Source: a bacterium (GTDB taxonomy: Bacteria; Bacillota; Bacilli; Lactobacillales; Streptococcaceae). Taken from it: a DNA stretch of 64,000 bases. The notes below the pieces were generated by a model that had not been told where the DNA came from, did no database searches, and saw only the letters and a list, made by a program, of their open reading frames with translations. How positions within the stretch are numbered: the first letter of the stretch is position 1; each line of letters begins with the position of its first letter. The stretch spans positions 1 through 64,000 of the forward strand of contig CAJNBW010000004.1 of assembly GCA_905221105.1 (NCBI GenBank). The letters run 5' to 3'. The position numbers were made by a program, and so were the translations under genes. Shown in pieces: positions 28,238 through 36,952 of the stretch.

Positions 28238-28523
28238 GTCCTAACTCTCTTCTTTTCACTTTGTGATCCACATAGGCGATCAACTCGTCATAAAAGCTTT
28301 CTTCAACTTCCATATTAAAGCTGCGGTTAAAGACCTTCTTCTTTTTCGCCTCTAGGGCCTCTGCATTGTCTAGCTTGATATAAGCGCCGCGGCCATTGGC
28401 CTTACCTGTCGGATCGATAAAGACTTGTCCTTCCTTGTTCTTGACAATGCGGAGCAAATCACGCTTATCAATCACTTCGTTAGACACAACAGACTTGCGC
28501 AAAGGGATTTTTCTAGTTTTCAT
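28230..28523 (-). CDS. rnpM: RNase P modulator RnpM (DUF448, YlxR)
   Basis: A 97-residue DUF448 protein with a basic N-terminus (MKTRKIPLRKSVVSN) and the conserved KANGRGAYIKLD. The Bacillus relative YlxR binds RNase P RNA and modulates its activity, hence the name RnpM; the same role is inferred here. The typical CxxC/CV pattern of some family members is absent. It is in the nusA operon, 21 bases after nusA. Confidence 0.9.
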   Translation of the reverse strand: MKTRKIPLRKSVVSNEVIDKRDLLRIVKNKEGQVFIDPTGKANGRGAYIKLDNAEALEAKKKKVFNRSFNMEVEESFYDELIAYVDHKVKRRELGLE

Positions 28524-28544
28524 CTTTCCCTCCTCTAGCAGCTT

Positions 28545-29681
28545 TTATTCTTCTACAGTATCATTTTCTGCTTCCAACTCTACTGAAGCAGCTTCTTCCA
28601 TGGCTTCAAATTCACTAGCAGACTTGATATCGATACGGTAACCAGTCAAATGAGCTGCCAAGCGAACGTTTTGCCCACGACGACCGATTGCAAGAGAAAG
28701 CTTGTTATCAGGAACAACCACCAAGGCACGCTTACTGTCGTTTTCATCAAAGATAACTTGGTCAACCTCAGCAGGAGCGATGGCATTGTAGATAAATTCA
28801 GCTGGATCTGCTACCCACTCGATAACGTCGATATTTTCTTCGATTGGTACCATGCGGTCGCTCTTAGCATCGTAGCGAGCTGGGTGAAATTTGCTGGTAA
28901 TCTTCTTGATATTAGCACCACCACGTCCAACGATTGTACCGATAGCATCCACGTTTGGATTGTGGCTACGAACAGCAACCTTGGTACGGTCACCAGCTTC
29001 ACGAGCCACGCTCATGATTTCAACAGTTCCGTCATAAACTTCTGGAATTTCTTGCTCCATCAAACGTTTGATCATTTCTGGATGGCTACGGCTAACAAAG
29101 ACGTTCACACCACGAGGGTTATCTTCAACTTTGTAGACATAGACCTCGATACGATCATGAGAAGCAAAAACTTCTCCAGGAATTTGGTCTTGTTTTGACA
29201 ATTGGGCTTCGATGCTGCCAAGGTTGACGTAAATAAAGCGGTTGTCAAAGCGTTCTACTGTACCAGACATGATTTCTTGCTCATGTTCTTTATAAGTATT
29301 GTAAGTGATGGCACGTGTTTGCTTGCGCATTTTTTCCATGATGGTTTGTTTGGCAGATTGGGCTGCTACACGACCAAACTCAGCAGGCGCTTCTTCAAAC
29401 TTGATTTTGTCTCCAAGTTCATAGGCTGAATTAATGGCAAGAGCATCTTTCAAGCTGATTTCCAAACGGCTATCAAATACTTCATCTACAACTTCACGGA
29501 CAGTATAAACTGTAAAGTCACCTGTTTTTTCGTTGAAGTCAATAGCTACGCTGTCTGATTGACCATAGCGTCTGCGATAAGCGGAACGAAGCGACTCTAC
29601 TACTGCGTCGATGATATCTTCTTTTTTGATTCCCTTGTCTTCTTCCAAAATTCGGAAGGCCTCTAGCATTTCTTTACTCAT
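28545..29681 (-). CDS. nusA: Transcription elongation factor NusA
   Basis: A 378-residue NusA that modulates pausing, termination and antitermination. It has an N-terminal polymerase-binding domain (1-125), an S1 domain (about 133-200: SGTVERFDNRFIYVNLG), and two KH domains (GTIVGRGGANIKKI near 245; LSLAIGRRGQNVRLAAHLTG near 330). The short acidic C-terminal tail is normal for low-GC Gram-positives, which lack the AR repeats. Confidence 0.98.
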   Translation of the reverse strand: MSKEMLEAFRILEEDKGIKKEDIIDAVVESLRSAYRRRYGQSDSVAIDFNEKTGDFTVYTVREVVDEVFDSRLEISLKDALAINSAYELGDKIKFEEAPAEFGRVAAQSAKQTIMEKMRKQTRAITYNTYKEHEQEIMSGTVERFDNRFIYVNLGSIEAQLSKQDQIPGEVFASHDRIEVYVYKVEDNPRGVNVFVSRSHPEMIKRLMEQEIPEVYDGTVEIMSVAREAGDRTKVAVRSHNPNVDAIGTIVGRGGANIKKITSKFHPARYDAKSDRMVPIEENIDVIEWVADPAEFIYNAIAPAEVDQVIFDENDSKRALVVVPDNKLSLAIGRRGQNVRLAAHLTGYRIDIKSASEFEAMEEAASVELEAENDTVEE

Positions 29682-29724
29682 GTTTTCTTCACTTTTGAAT
29701 CCTCAAAAGCTATCCTTTCTTTTT

Positions 29725-30204
29725 CTATAATTTTACTGCTAAACGTGCTTTTGATACTAAACTGTATGGAATTTGTACAGTTTTCTTACGCGTCTTTTCC
29801 ATATATTCCATAGTCAACTCGTCCTCTTCAAAGGCCAACAAGGTTCCTTCAAAGACCTTTTGCTTATCGATGGCTTGATAGAGCCCGACATGGATGTATT
29901 TCCCAACCGCTCCAGCGACTGCATCCTTGGTTTTCAAAGGACGTTCCAAGCCTGGACTGGTGATTTCTAGGAAATATTGTTCTGGGAAGGGATCTGGCTT
30001 GATGGTGTCTAGGACAGGACTGATAATTTCTGTCAATTCTGCCGTGTCGTTCAAGGTAATTCCTTCAGGTTTATCTACAAAAATACTGAGAATCATGTCA
30101 CTGCCAATCTTTCCATACTCGATATCCACGAGTTCGAAAGGTGATTGAATGACAGGTTCTACAACTTCTCTGACTAATTCTACGATTGTTGCGATTGCGT
30201 CCAC
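29725..30204 (-). CDS. rimP: Ribosome maturation factor RimP
   Basis: A 159-residue RimP, needed for 30S maturation. Recognisable parts are [32 protein letters not shown] and the Sm-like C-terminal domain. The start is uncertain. The GTG at 30204 gives the length known from pneumococcus, but the GAGGAG ribosome sequence abuts it directly. An in-frame ATG at 30252 would give 175 residues, as in longer streptococcal RimPs. A hairpin (AGAGGCG/CGCCTCT) covers the stretch just before the GTG. Confidence 0.93.
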   Translation of the reverse strand: MDAIATIVELVREVVEPVIQSPFELVDIEYGKIGSDMILSIFVDKPEGITLNDTAELTEIISPVLDTIKPDPFPEQYFLEITSPGLERPLKTKDAVAGAVGKYIHVGLYQAIDKQKVFEGTLLAFEEDELTMEYMEKTRKKTVQIPYSLVSKARLAVKL

Positions 30205-30264
30205 CTCCTCATAAGCAAGAGGCGAAGATATTTCCCCGCCTCTCTTTCTCATATTCTTACCTAC

Positions 30265-30293
30265 AGTATAGCACTTTTTACTACTTATGTAAA
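30265..30293 (-). promoter_or_regulatory. Promoter of the rimP-nusA-infB operon
   Basis: Minus-strand TTTACA (30293-30288), 17-base spacer and TATACT (30270-30265), with an extended TGC upstream of the -10 box. Confidence 0.85.
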
Positions 30294-30330
30294 GCAAAAG
30301 CACTTATACAGCCTGATTTCAGGCTATTTC

Positions 30331-30966
30331 TTAAAATTCTGCCTCAACTCGGTAGATAACTTGACCCTTGTTTGAGAATTTTTGTTCATATTCTGTCATG
30401 ACATTGCCTTCAAAATCACTGGCATGCAAATCTAGCCAGACACCATTGAGTTTCATGCCATACTGAGAAAAACTCACTAGGCTATACTCAAATAAGCCAC
30501 GGTTATCCGTCTTGAAATGAATTTCTCCATTTTCAGGCAAGATACGCTTGAAGGTATCCAAGAAGGTTTTGTAGGTCAAACGACGCTTTTCATGGCGTTT
30601 TTTAGGCCAAGGATCTGAAAAGTTCAGATACAAGCGATCAATTTCGCCGTCTTCGAAGTAGTCTGTCAAATCAGAACCATCTACCCACAAGAGCTTGATA
30701 TTAGGCACCCCAACTTCAAGAACCTTGTCTAAAGCGTAACTCAAAACAGACTTTTGAATATCAATCCCGATATAGTTGATGTCAGGGTTTTGTTTGGCCA
30801 TACCTGAAACAAAGGCACCCTTTCCACTTCCAACTTCCACATGAATGGGATTATCATTTCCAAACAAGTCCCGCCATTTTCCCTTGGCTTCCAAGGGATT
30901 GAGGACCACATACTGGGGATTTGCCTCTAGTAATTCTGTTGCCCCTTTACGATTTCTAACTCTCAT
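30331..30966 (-). CDS. trmB: tRNA (guanine-N7-)-methyltransferase
   Basis: A 211-residue SAM-dependent enzyme forming m7G46 in tRNA. It has the SAM motif [14 protein letters not shown] and the family signature [16 protein letters not shown]. The ATG at 30966 overlaps the ccrZ stop by four bases (ATGA), giving coupled expression; the longer open frame upstream is only ccrZ in another frame. The ccrZ-trmB pairing is as in pneumococcus. Confidence 0.96.
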   Translation of the reverse strand: MRVRNRKGATELLEANPQYVVLNPLEAKGKWRDLFGNDNPIHVEVGSGKGAFVSGMAKQNPDINYIGIDIQKSVLSYALDKVLEVGVPNIKLLWVDGSDLTDYFEDGEIDRLYLNFSDPWPKKRHEKRRLTYKTFLDTFKRILPENGEIHFKTDNRGLFEYSLVSFSQYGMKLNGVWLDLHASDFEGNVMTEYEQKFSNKGQVIYRVEAEF

Positions 30967-31757
30967 CTTCTCTTTCCATACTTGTCTCGGAAGTGACGCA
31001 AGCCATGAATCTCCCGATTGACATTTTCTAAATCTTGGTTCATATAATACTTGGAAATCTGGCTCAAATAAGACAATTGACCATACCAATACAATTTATT
31101 TAATACCGTTTGATTGTACTTGTAACCGTAGTAGGTCAACCATTCCTTCCACTGATGCTCTGGAATATAATGGCAGAGCATGTGAGCTACATCAAACATG
31201 CGGTCGGTCAAGCGAACCGAATCCCAATCTACCAAATAAATCAAGCCACTGTCTGTCTCAATCCAATTACTATGTCGTACATCTCCATGGACAATGGTCG
31301 CATGGTCCTCTCTAAATCCTGGAATAGTCTGACGTAAATCAGCCATCACTTCACTGATAAAATGATTTTTACGCAAAGCATCTGGAGCCGTTTCTTGCCA
31401 AGACTGTAGTAAATCTACAGGTGTTTCCATGGCATATCCCAAACGACTCAACTGTGTCATCAACGGACGTGAGCGATGTAGGCGGGTTAAAATATTGACG
31501 ATTTGCTTACGATTCATATCATAGGGGGTCAATATCTTGCCTGTCAACCATTCTTGAGCACACATATCACGCCCATCTGCCAAACGGCGACTCCATAATA
31601 ATTGTGGAGCAATTTGTTCTCTAGCTAGACCAGGTAGGATTGGAGAGGTGTTCATTTTTACAAAGATTCGCTTCCCATCAGGATAGCTACCCATATAAGC
31701 CTTGCCACTTTTCCCAGGTATGGGGGTCAGTGTTAGCTCATTATCACCCAAATCCAT
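30963..31757 (-). CDS. ccrZ: Cell-cycle regulator CcrZ (choline kinase-like)
   Basis: A 264-residue kinase-fold protein of the APH/choline-kinase superfamily. The Brenner-type catalytic loop reads [11 protein letters not shown] (about 155-165) and the metal motif is LVDWDSVRL (about 175-183). In S. pneumoniae CcrZ connects division-site assembly by FtsZ with replication initiation and phosphorylates ribose/deoxyribose nucleosides in vitro. It has a GGAGGAAAG ribosome site and its own promoter, and is followed by trmB. Confidence 0.93.
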   Translation of the reverse strand: MDLGDNELTLTPIPGKSGKAYMGSYPDGKRIFVKMNTSPILPGLAREQIAPQLLWSRRLADGRDMCAQEWLTGKILTPYDMNRKQIVNILTRLHRSRPLMTQLSRLGYAMETPVDLLQSWQETAPDALRKNHFISEVMADLRQTIPGFREDHATIVHGDVRHSNWIETDSGLIYLVDWDSVRLTDRMFDVAHMLCHYIPEHQWKEWLTYYGYKYNQTVLNKLYWYGQLSYLSQISKYYMNQDLENVNREIHGLRHFRDKYGKRR

Positions 31758-31786
31758 TTCTTTCCTCCGTATAAAGTTTCCTTACT

Positions 31787-31815
31787 ATTCTACTAGTTTT
31801 TGGCCTATTCGTCAA
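31787..31815 (-). promoter_or_regulatory. ccrZ-trmB promoter
   Basis: Minus-strand TTGACG (31815-31810), 17-base spacer and TAGAAT (31792-31787). Confidence 0.75.
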
Positions 31816-31881
31816 CCGGTCCAAACCCAATTCTCAAAGAAAAGCCTCTGAGGTGGTTTGGGTTATCATTATAGAAAGAAA

Positions 31882-31911
31882 AAGGCAAGCACCGTCTTCT
31901 GCTTACCTTTT
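31882..31911 (-). terminator. Terminator of the blp immunity operon
   Basis: Minus-strand stem AAGGTAAGCA/TGCTTGCCTT with an eight-base loop and a T-run (TTTTTCTTT), 9 bases after the last gene. Confidence 0.8.
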
Positions 31912-31919
31912 CATGATTT

Positions 31920-32531
31920 TTATAAATAATATAAGAGTGGCCAAGCATTGTAAAACATGTGAACTAGAGTAGAAACCCATAGATTTTGGCTCCTTTTATA
32001 AGCAAAGCCCAGTAACAATCCCCCGAGTAGATAAAAAATAAACGAAGGGATATTAGAAGGTCCATGCATGAAAGAAAAGAGAGAGGAAGTTAGTACAAGT
32101 CCTAACCAAGAATTGTCAAAAACGGCACCTTGAAGAAGTCCTCTGAAAATGAGTTCCTCCTGGATAGGTCCAAAAACTGAGGAAGTCAAAATCAAAGACA
32201 GAGAAATTCCTCTGCTAACTTCCGACAAGTGTTGAACTCCTGCGCCAGAAGAAACAGCAAAGAAATGAATATAAACCAGTGTCTCAAGTACACTTAGAAG
32301 AAAGATTACAATGAAAAGCAAAAGTTCTTTCTTGCTTAACATCCCAAAAGAAATCATTTCAAACTTTCTAGCATAAGCAACACTCAGCGAAGTTACTAGA
32401 AGACTTACAATAATCAATGCAGATTCATTTTGAAAAAAATCCCCGTGGTTAATCGTATAAGGAACTGTAATGACGATTAGTAATACTAAAAATCCAAAAC
32501 AAAAGGCATGAAATTTATCAAAGAACTCCAT
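31920..32531 (-). CDS. CPBP intramembrane metalloprotease, second PncP copy
   Basis: A 203-residue multi-helix membrane protein of the CPBP (Abi/CAAX protease) family. The three active-site motifs are present: EELIFRGLLQ (EExxxR), SFMHG and LVHMFYNAW. It is closely similar to the neighbouring PncP (204 residues; EEFMFRG, SFMHE, LVHMFYNSL). Such proteins give immunity to class II bacteriocins in blp loci. A remnant of blpZ and a BOX piece between the two copies show that this is a tandem duplication. AGGAGG precedes the ATG. Confidence 0.88.
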   Translation of the reverse strand: MEFFDKFHAFCFGFLVLLIVITVPYTINHGDFFQNESALIIVSLLVTSLSVAYARKFEMISFGMLSKKELLLFIVIFLLSVLETLVYIHFFAVSSGAGVQHLSEVSRGISLSLILTSSVFGPIQEELIFRGLLQGAVFDNSWLGLVLTSSLFSFMHGPSNIPSFIFYLLGGLLLGFAYKRSQNLWVSTLVHMFYNAWPLLYYL

Positions 32532-32561
32532 AAAATTATCCTCCTCAACAAACAGACTTCC

Positions 32562-32606
32562 CTACAAGTCATCCTTTAGTGCTAGTCTTTCCAAAACAAA
32601 CCATTT
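32562..32606 (-). pseudogene. blpZ 3' remnant
   Basis: Fifteen codons in frame read KWFVLERLALKDDL then stop, matching the end of the intact BlpZ (WFVLERLELKDDV) encoded at 33312. The remainder is missing and is replaced by a BOX sequence. It lies upstream of the second pncP copy exactly as blpZ lies upstream of pncP. Confidence 0.85.
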
Positions 32607-32679
32607 TATACTAACGTTGCCTTGTTGTACTCCAGTACAGCCTGCTACTAGTTTTCCCTTTGATTTTCATTGAATATAA
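32607..32679 (-). repeat. Degenerate BOX element (boxA plus part of boxB)
   Basis: Minus-strand TATATTCAATGAAAATCAAA resembles boxA, followed by a boxB-like hairpin (GCAGGCTGTACTGGAGTACAAC). boxC is missing. Its boxA contributes the last three codons and the TGA stop of the adjacent pncP. Confidence 0.8.
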
Positions 32680-33281
32680 GTTAAGAGTGGCAAACTGTTG
32701 TAAAACATATGGACTAAAGTAGAAACCCATAAGTTTTGGCTCTTTTTATAAGCAAAGCCCAGCAACAAGCCCCCGAGTAGATAATAGAAAAACGAAGGGA
32801 TATCATAAGGTTCATGCATGAAAGAAAAGAGAGAGGATGTCAGCACAAGCCCCAGCCAAGAATTGTCAAAAACCGCACCTTGAAGAATTCCTCTAAACAT
32901 AAATTCCTCCTGGATAGGTCCCAAAACTGTAACACTGACAATAAAGGAAAGCGACAGTCCTTTACTCGTTTCCTCAAGGTGTTGAGCCGAGGCACCAGAA
33001 GCAACTGAGAAAAAAGCATGATAGCTAATACTTACCAGCACAGTGAGAAGAAAAATTCCAATGAACAGCAAGAGTTGTTTCCTGCTTAACATCCCCAAAG
33101 AAATCATATCAAACCATTTCGCATAGCCAAAACTAAGGAGAAGCAAGAGACTCTTTACAGCAATGAATGTGTACTGGTGTTGAAAATAATCTCCTTGATT
33201 AATGGAATAACCCGCTGCACCAACGATTGCAAAGACTAAAAATCCCAAAAACAAGGCATGACATTTATTGAAAATGGCCAT
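32667..33281 (-). CDS. pncP: CPBP intramembrane metalloprotease PncP
   Basis: A 204-residue CPBP-family membrane protease with EEFMFRGILQ, SFMHEPYD and LVHMFYNSL, the expected glutamate/histidine/asparagine active-site set. Pneumococcal PncP sits at this end of the blp locus. The last codons (TYIQ-stop) run into a boxA sequence, so the BOX insertion supplies the stop codon. GGGGAGG is the ribosome site. A bacteriocin-immunity role is inferred from family and locus. Confidence 0.88.
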   Translation of the reverse strand: MAIFNKCHALFLGFLVFAIVGAAGYSINQGDYFQHQYTFIAVKSLLLLLSFGYAKWFDMISLGMLSRKQLLLFIGIFLLTVLVSISYHAFFSVASGASAQHLEETSKGLSLSFIVSVTVLGPIQEEFMFRGILQGAVFDNSWLGLVLTSSLFSFMHEPYDIPSFFYYLLGGLLLGFAYKKSQNLWVSTLVHMFYNSLPLLTYIQ

Positions 33282-33311
33282 AAAACTATCCTCCCCACCA
33301 AACAGACTTCC

Positions 33312-33560
33312 CTACACGTCATCCTTAAGCTCTAACCTTTCCAAAACAAACCATTTGAGTATCCAAAATACGATCGCATAACCACCCCCTAAGAAGATAG
33401 CCATTAAAGATAGCATGGGATTTAGGAAATAAAAGACCACAACAGATACAAAGGTTAGCACAAAAACATTAAAAGCAATGGTGTCAGAAGCCAAGACCAG
33501 AATATAAGGTGTCAACCAGTCTAAGGTTTTTGAATCTAGAAAAAATAAGTGTTTATACAT
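33312..33560 (-). CDS. blpZ: BlpZ-type small membrane protein
   Basis: An 82-residue protein with two membrane helices (about 20-48 and 49-70; LTFVSVVVFYFLNPMLSLMA is in the middle). It matches pneumococcal BlpZ in length and sequence as I remember it (MYKHLFFLDSKTLDWLTPYI). It is thought to belong to the immunity part of the blp locus; the mechanism is unknown. GAGGAGG precedes the ATG, and it lies between blpY and pncP in the same operon. Confidence 0.85.
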   Translation of the reverse strand: MYKHLFFLDSKTLDWLTPYILVLASDTIAFNVFVLTFVSVVVFYFLNPMLSLMAIFLGGGYAIVFWILKWFVLERLELKDDV

Positions 33561-33601
33561 GATGACCTCCTCTATGGCTGAAAAGCAAGCCTTTTGGTTT
33601 T

Positions 33602-34291
33602 TTACCCCAAGACCCTATGTAGAAAAGTGAGCAGAAATGGTAAGTTTGCGATGATATTATTAACAATATGAATCGAATAAGAAGGATAGATACTCTTCGT
33701 ATAACGTGTTAGACAGGCAAATAGACAACCCACTGCCGTATAGACAAAAATATCTGCGAGACTTGGCAAGCTAGAAAAGTGGGGCAAGGCAAATAAGAAT
33801 GACGGAAAGAGAAGATCCAGCCCCCACCTCGAATTCTTAAAGAAAGCATGTTGAAGCAATCCCCTACATACCAATTCTTCCATCAGAGGTCCTAGTACGA
33901 TTAAGGTCAGATAAACACCAAACTCCGCAAAATTTGTCTCACTATAGGCAATAAACAAATTCCACCCTTCATTGGTTCCCTGAACGTGTTTAGCTGTCAG
34001 ATAGTTAAAGCAGATAAGCACAATGGCTGCTAACACTGTCAGAACAGAATAGCTCAACCACTTTTTCCTAGGAATACGAAAGAGATAAGCATGACCCGAC
34101 CTGATCAAAATCCAAATCATCAAGGCGATAAAGAGAAGGCTAATGATGTTGCGAATCCAGATAAGATTTCCTACCCAAGACGAGAACTCCCAATAATTTC
34201 TCCAAAATTGGGTTGTCCAAAACAATCCGAAAAACAGAAACAAATAAGAAAGAATGGCACTCGTTTTAAAAAGAATAGAGTGTCTTTTCAT
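33602..34291 (-). CDS. blpY: BlpY-type CPBP intramembrane protease
   Basis: A 229-residue membrane protein of the CPBP family, more distant from the two PncP copies. The motifs are EELVCRGLLQ, ALPHFSS and HIVNNIIAN. In pneumococcus BlpY provides bacteriocin immunity together with the other genes of the operon. AGGAGGG is the ribosome site. It is followed by blpZ after about 40 bases. Confidence 0.87.
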   Translation of the reverse strand: MKRHSILFKTSAILSYLFLFFGLFWTTQFWRNYWEFSSWVGNLIWIRNIISLLFIALMIWILIRSGHAYLFRIPRKKWLSYSVLTVLAAIVLICFNYLTAKHVQGTNEGWNLFIAYSETNFAEFGVYLTLIVLGPLMEELVCRGLLQHAFFKNSRWGLDLLFPSFLFALPHFSSLPSLADIFVYTAVGCLFACLTRYTKSIYPSYSIHIVNNIIANLPFLLTFLHRVLG

Positions 34292-34377
34292 AGAAACCCT
34301 CCTACTATCTACAAGACAGGATAACCTCCTCCTGCCAGTCTATAGACTAGTCCCAGATTAGGAAGAAAACTCTTCCC

Positions 34378-34782
34378 CTACTTTTTATAATACTTCAAAC
34401 CCCAAATAAGCAAAAGCATAATAAGCAAGCAGAGAATGGCGCCTATATAAGCGATTAGTTGTTGGTAGGATTCTCCTGCTGTGATACCTCTATACAAACA
34501 AATAATAGACATAAAGCCTGTCAAGCCGATATACATGAGTTGATTGGTTCTAGGACTAACCAAATCATCATCTTCAAACTCTCTTATCCTCATTTCCCTA
34601 GTGAGGTAAACAGTGAGCAAAATGGAAGCTAAGTTAATAACCACTAAGAGAAATTGGAAAACTAAGGAAAAATTTAAAAACTGACGAGATAGAAATAGAT
34701 AAGTAGAGACAAGCAAGGGCAACTGACCTAGGAACAATCTCGCAAGGAAGATGTTCCGTTTTTTAGCAAGAAAAGTTTTCAT
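34378..34782 (-). CDS. blpX: BlpX-like membrane protein
   Basis: A 134-residue protein with about four membrane helices (LPLLVSTYLFLSRQF; VFQFLLVVINLASILLTVYL; YIGLTGFMSIICLY; LIAYIGAILCLLIMLLLIW). Position before blpY-blpZ and size suggest BlpX, a putative immunity protein; I am less sure of this name than of its neighbours. The ATG at 34782 overlaps the TGA of the small ORF upstream (ATGA) and is preferred to the longer frame from 34866. Confidence 0.75.
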   Translation of the reverse strand: MKTFLAKKRNIFLARLFLGQLPLLVSTYLFLSRQFLNFSLVFQFLLVVINLASILLTVYLTREMRIREFEDDDLVSPRTNQLMYIGLTGFMSIICLYRGITAGESYQQLIAYIGAILCLLIMLLLIWGLKYYKK

Positions 34783-34943
34783 TTCTTTTCTCCTTTCTTT
34801 TTCATGATAGCCAAATAAATCATAACTGCAATCACATAGGCTATGGTATAGAATAGATGATACCAAATACTCTCCCTAAGCGGATATAGAAAGATGGACA
34901 TGATCAGATACAAGATAAAAATGACAAGTATTTTTTTCTTCAT
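34779..34943 (-). CDS. 54-residue membrane protein, first gene of the BlpR-controlled operon
   Basis: A 54-codon ORF, MKKKILVIFILYLIMSIFLY followed by a second hydrophobic segment (LFYTIAYVIAVMIYLAI) and a basic end KKKGEKK. Two membrane helices are predicted. AGGAGG lies six bases before the ATG, and the stop overlaps the next gene's start (ATGA). It directly follows a promoter with BlpR-type repeats, so it is likely an immunity or accessory gene of the bacteriocin regulon. Family not recognised. Confidence 0.75.
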   Translation of the reverse strand: MKKKILVIFILYLIMSIFLYPLRESIWYHLFYTIAYVIAVMIYLAIMKKKGEKK

Positions 34944-34989
34944 AAGATTTCCTCCTGAATGTTTGTTGAGCTAGAACCTTTACACTGCT

Positions 34990-35056
34990 AGTATAGCACT
35001 CATTTTGACCTTGAATCACTCAAATCGTAAATGGTCATCAAAACATCTTGAATTGT
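34990..35056 (-). promoter_or_regulatory. BlpR-type promoter of the immunity operon
   Basis: Minus-strand direct repeats ACAATTCAAGA (35056-35046) and ACCATTTACGA (35035-35025) are spaced 21 bases start to start. They are followed after exactly 29 bases by TATACT (34995-34990). This is the geometry of the blpT and blpR promoters and of LytTR-regulated promoters in general. Confidence 0.8.
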
Positions 35057-35067
35057 TAAAAAATTTA

Positions 35068-35097
35068 AAAAGCAAGCATGAAAAACATACTTGCCTT
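35068..35097 (-). terminator. Terminator after the 118-residue membrane protein gene
   Basis: Minus-strand stem GCAAGTATG/CATGCTTGC with TTTTT loop followed by TTTTTAAATTTTTT. Confidence 0.8.
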
Positions 35098-35144
35098 GGG
35101 GGAACTTGACAATGTGAAAATACAAAATAGAAAACTACTCACCC

Positions 35145-35501
35145 TCACTTCCGTATGTTCTCATATATTCTCATGATCGCAACAAGGATAGCAGCTGTCC
35201 CACTTGCCAAAGCGATAAGGGTAATGATAATGTTGAGGATTTCAGGCGTACTCCCTATTCTGTTGATAAGACGGAGTAGGGATATAACTGTCAACTGAAT
35301 CAGGAGTATTGATTCTACTCTTACCATTGAAGTAAGTCTGTTTTCAACTGCATATAAAAAGGCTGGTAGCAAAACACAAGCTATAGCAATCACAAACAGG
35401 TTGCTCCCTGTTTCTTCTCCCTTGTTCACCACGGAAAGCATGAGAAGATTCGATGCTATAATCAACGTAGAACAGATGATAAAAAAGGATTTCTTATTCA
35501 T
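35145..35501 (-). CDS. 118-residue membrane protein, unknown
   Basis: A 118-residue protein with four predicted membrane helices (SFFIICSTLIIASNLLMLSV; LFVIAIACVLLPAFLYAV; ILLIQLTVISLLRLI; ILNIIITLIALASGTAAIL). It stands between blpH and the BlpR-controlled immunity operon, where pneumococcal strains carry blpC, the transporter genes and bacteriocins. I do not recognise the family; a bacteriocin immunity role is only suggested by position. The ribosome site (GAGG) is weak. Confidence 0.7.
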   Translation of the reverse strand: MNKKSFFIICSTLIIASNLLMLSVVNKGEETGSNLFVIAIACVLLPAFLYAVENRLTSMVRVESILLIQLTVISLLRLINRIGSTPEILNIIITLIALASGTAAILVAIMRIYENIRK

Positions 35502-35589
35502 TTATGATACCTCAGATACTCTGGTAAAAGTCAGGCTCGATAAAGACAAACTTTATCTGTCAACTTCTGCCAATTTTTTCACAAATTTT

Positions 35590-36939
35590 CTAATGACCAA
35601 CCGGCAGCAAGTGAACCGTTAAAACCTGACGAAAAACTTGATTTTGGCAGGTGGTATTTAGACTGGTATTAGGATGACTTTCCACAATTTTCATGACGGT
35701 ATAGAGACCAACTCCTCTCTCCTCCCCTTTAGAGCTTGCTCCAAAGGAGAAAATCTCAGAAATGTCTATACCCTCTTCTTTGATGGAATTTTCAATGATA
35801 AAGGTCTCCTGTGCTCCATTTTTTAAAAAGGCGATTGAAACATGAGGTTGATTAGTCTCTGCACTGGCTTCAATAGCATTATCACAAAGGATAGACACAA
35901 TAGTCAGAAAATCAAGCAGGCTCATCCCCTCTACCTGAATCTCCTCAGGAACTTCGACATTAAAGACAATCTTCTTATCTCTGGCTTTTAGAAATTTCCC
36001 CGCGAGGAGACTTTTAAGGGCACGATCCCGAACATTCACCAATCGCCCAAGGTCATATTTATTGTCCTGCAATTTCTGACTGGAATCCTTTAAAACAGAG
36101 TCGTAAACCTCTTTTATCTGCTCCATATCCTCCTCTTCAATACCCAGACGTAAACTGGTCAAGAGGTTGGTGTAGTCATGGCGAAAACTCCGTACTTCCT
36201 TGTAAAGTTCCTCTATATGCCGACTATAGCGCTCCATATCTCTATAGCGCAAGGCCTGTTCTTGGTTCAGTTTCTCCTGAAGTTTTTCCTTCAAATAGGT
36301 ATCCAATTTCTTGATAATCCCCATAAAAAAGAGTAGGTAAAACACTAGGATAAGATGGCGAACAGTCTTTGATTGGATATCGTATGCATATTCAAAGTAA
36401 GACAGATTTTCCATGACTAGAAAGTAAGCCCCCATTATCCAGTTAATCTTAGTCAGGGACTGTTGAAAGCCTTTATCGAGAAACTCCTTTCTCAATCTAG
36501 TAAAATCATAGTCCAACCATTTCAAAAAGACTAATACTATGAAGCAAACGAATAGCATAATCAACAAAAAGAGAGGATTTCCATCTCCATCTACAATCCC
36601 TTGCCCCAAAAACGGAAACACAAAATAGGAGAGACTTCTGTAAAAGATATCCATCAATACAATTGGAAAGAGACCATAAAAGAAAAGGAGTCTTTTAGAA
36701 AGCCCTCTTAACAATAAGAAAGACAAGCTGAGGCCGAACAAGGGTTCTATAAAGTATGACAGATAGTCAGTCAAGACTAAATAATTAAAAGTTGTAACAA
36801 TTGCTGCTAGAAGAAATTTTAGAAGAAAGCCCTTAAAAATTTTATCTATAGTGAAACTAATTCCATCTACCTTAAAGAACATGATAATTTCTAGCCCAAT
36901 AATAGCTAGTGAATACAATATCATCCCAAAAATATACAT
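35590..36939 (-). CDS. blpH: Histidine kinase BlpH (pheromone receptor)
   Basis: A 449-residue sensor kinase of the HPK10 (AgrC/ComD) family. The N-terminal half holds six or seven membrane helices (to about residue 210) that form the peptide-pheromone receptor. A coiled-coil linker leads to the phosphorylation motif FRHDYTNLLTSL (H254) and the ATPase domain (CDNAIEAS near 353, GVGLYTV near 411). All kinase motifs are intact. The ATG at 36939 has AGGAGA upstream and follows blpR by 13 bases. No BlpC-like pheromone gene is found downstream. Confidence 0.88.
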   Translation of the reverse strand: MYIFGMILYSLAIIGLEIIMFFKVDGISFTIDKIFKGFLLKFLLAAIVTTFNYLVLTDYLSYFIEPLFGLSLSFLLLRGLSKRLLFFYGLFPIVLMDIFYRSLSYFVFPFLGQGIVDGDGNPLFLLIMLFVCFIVLVFLKWLDYDFTRLRKEFLDKGFQQSLTKINWIMGAYFLVMENLSYFEYAYDIQSKTVRHLILVFYLLFFMGIIKKLDTYLKEKLQEKLNQEQALRYRDMERYSRHIEELYKEVRSFRHDYTNLLTSLRLGIEEEDMEQIKEVYDSVLKDSSQKLQDNKYDLGRLVNVRDRALKSLLAGKFLKARDKKIVFNVEVPEEIQVEGMSLLDFLTIVSILCDNAIEASAETNQPHVSIAFLKNGAQETFIIENSIKEEGIDISEIFSFGASSKGEERGVGLYTVMKIVESHPNTSLNTTCQNQVFRQVLTVHLLPVGH

Positions 36940-36952
36940 AAACTCTCCTAGA

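Noticed and set aside
35502..35589. blpC-like pheromone gene between blpH and the 118-residue gene
   Set aside because: The only short frame here has no start with a ribosome site and no double-glycine leader. The region holds just a GATAAAG/CTTTATC hairpin.
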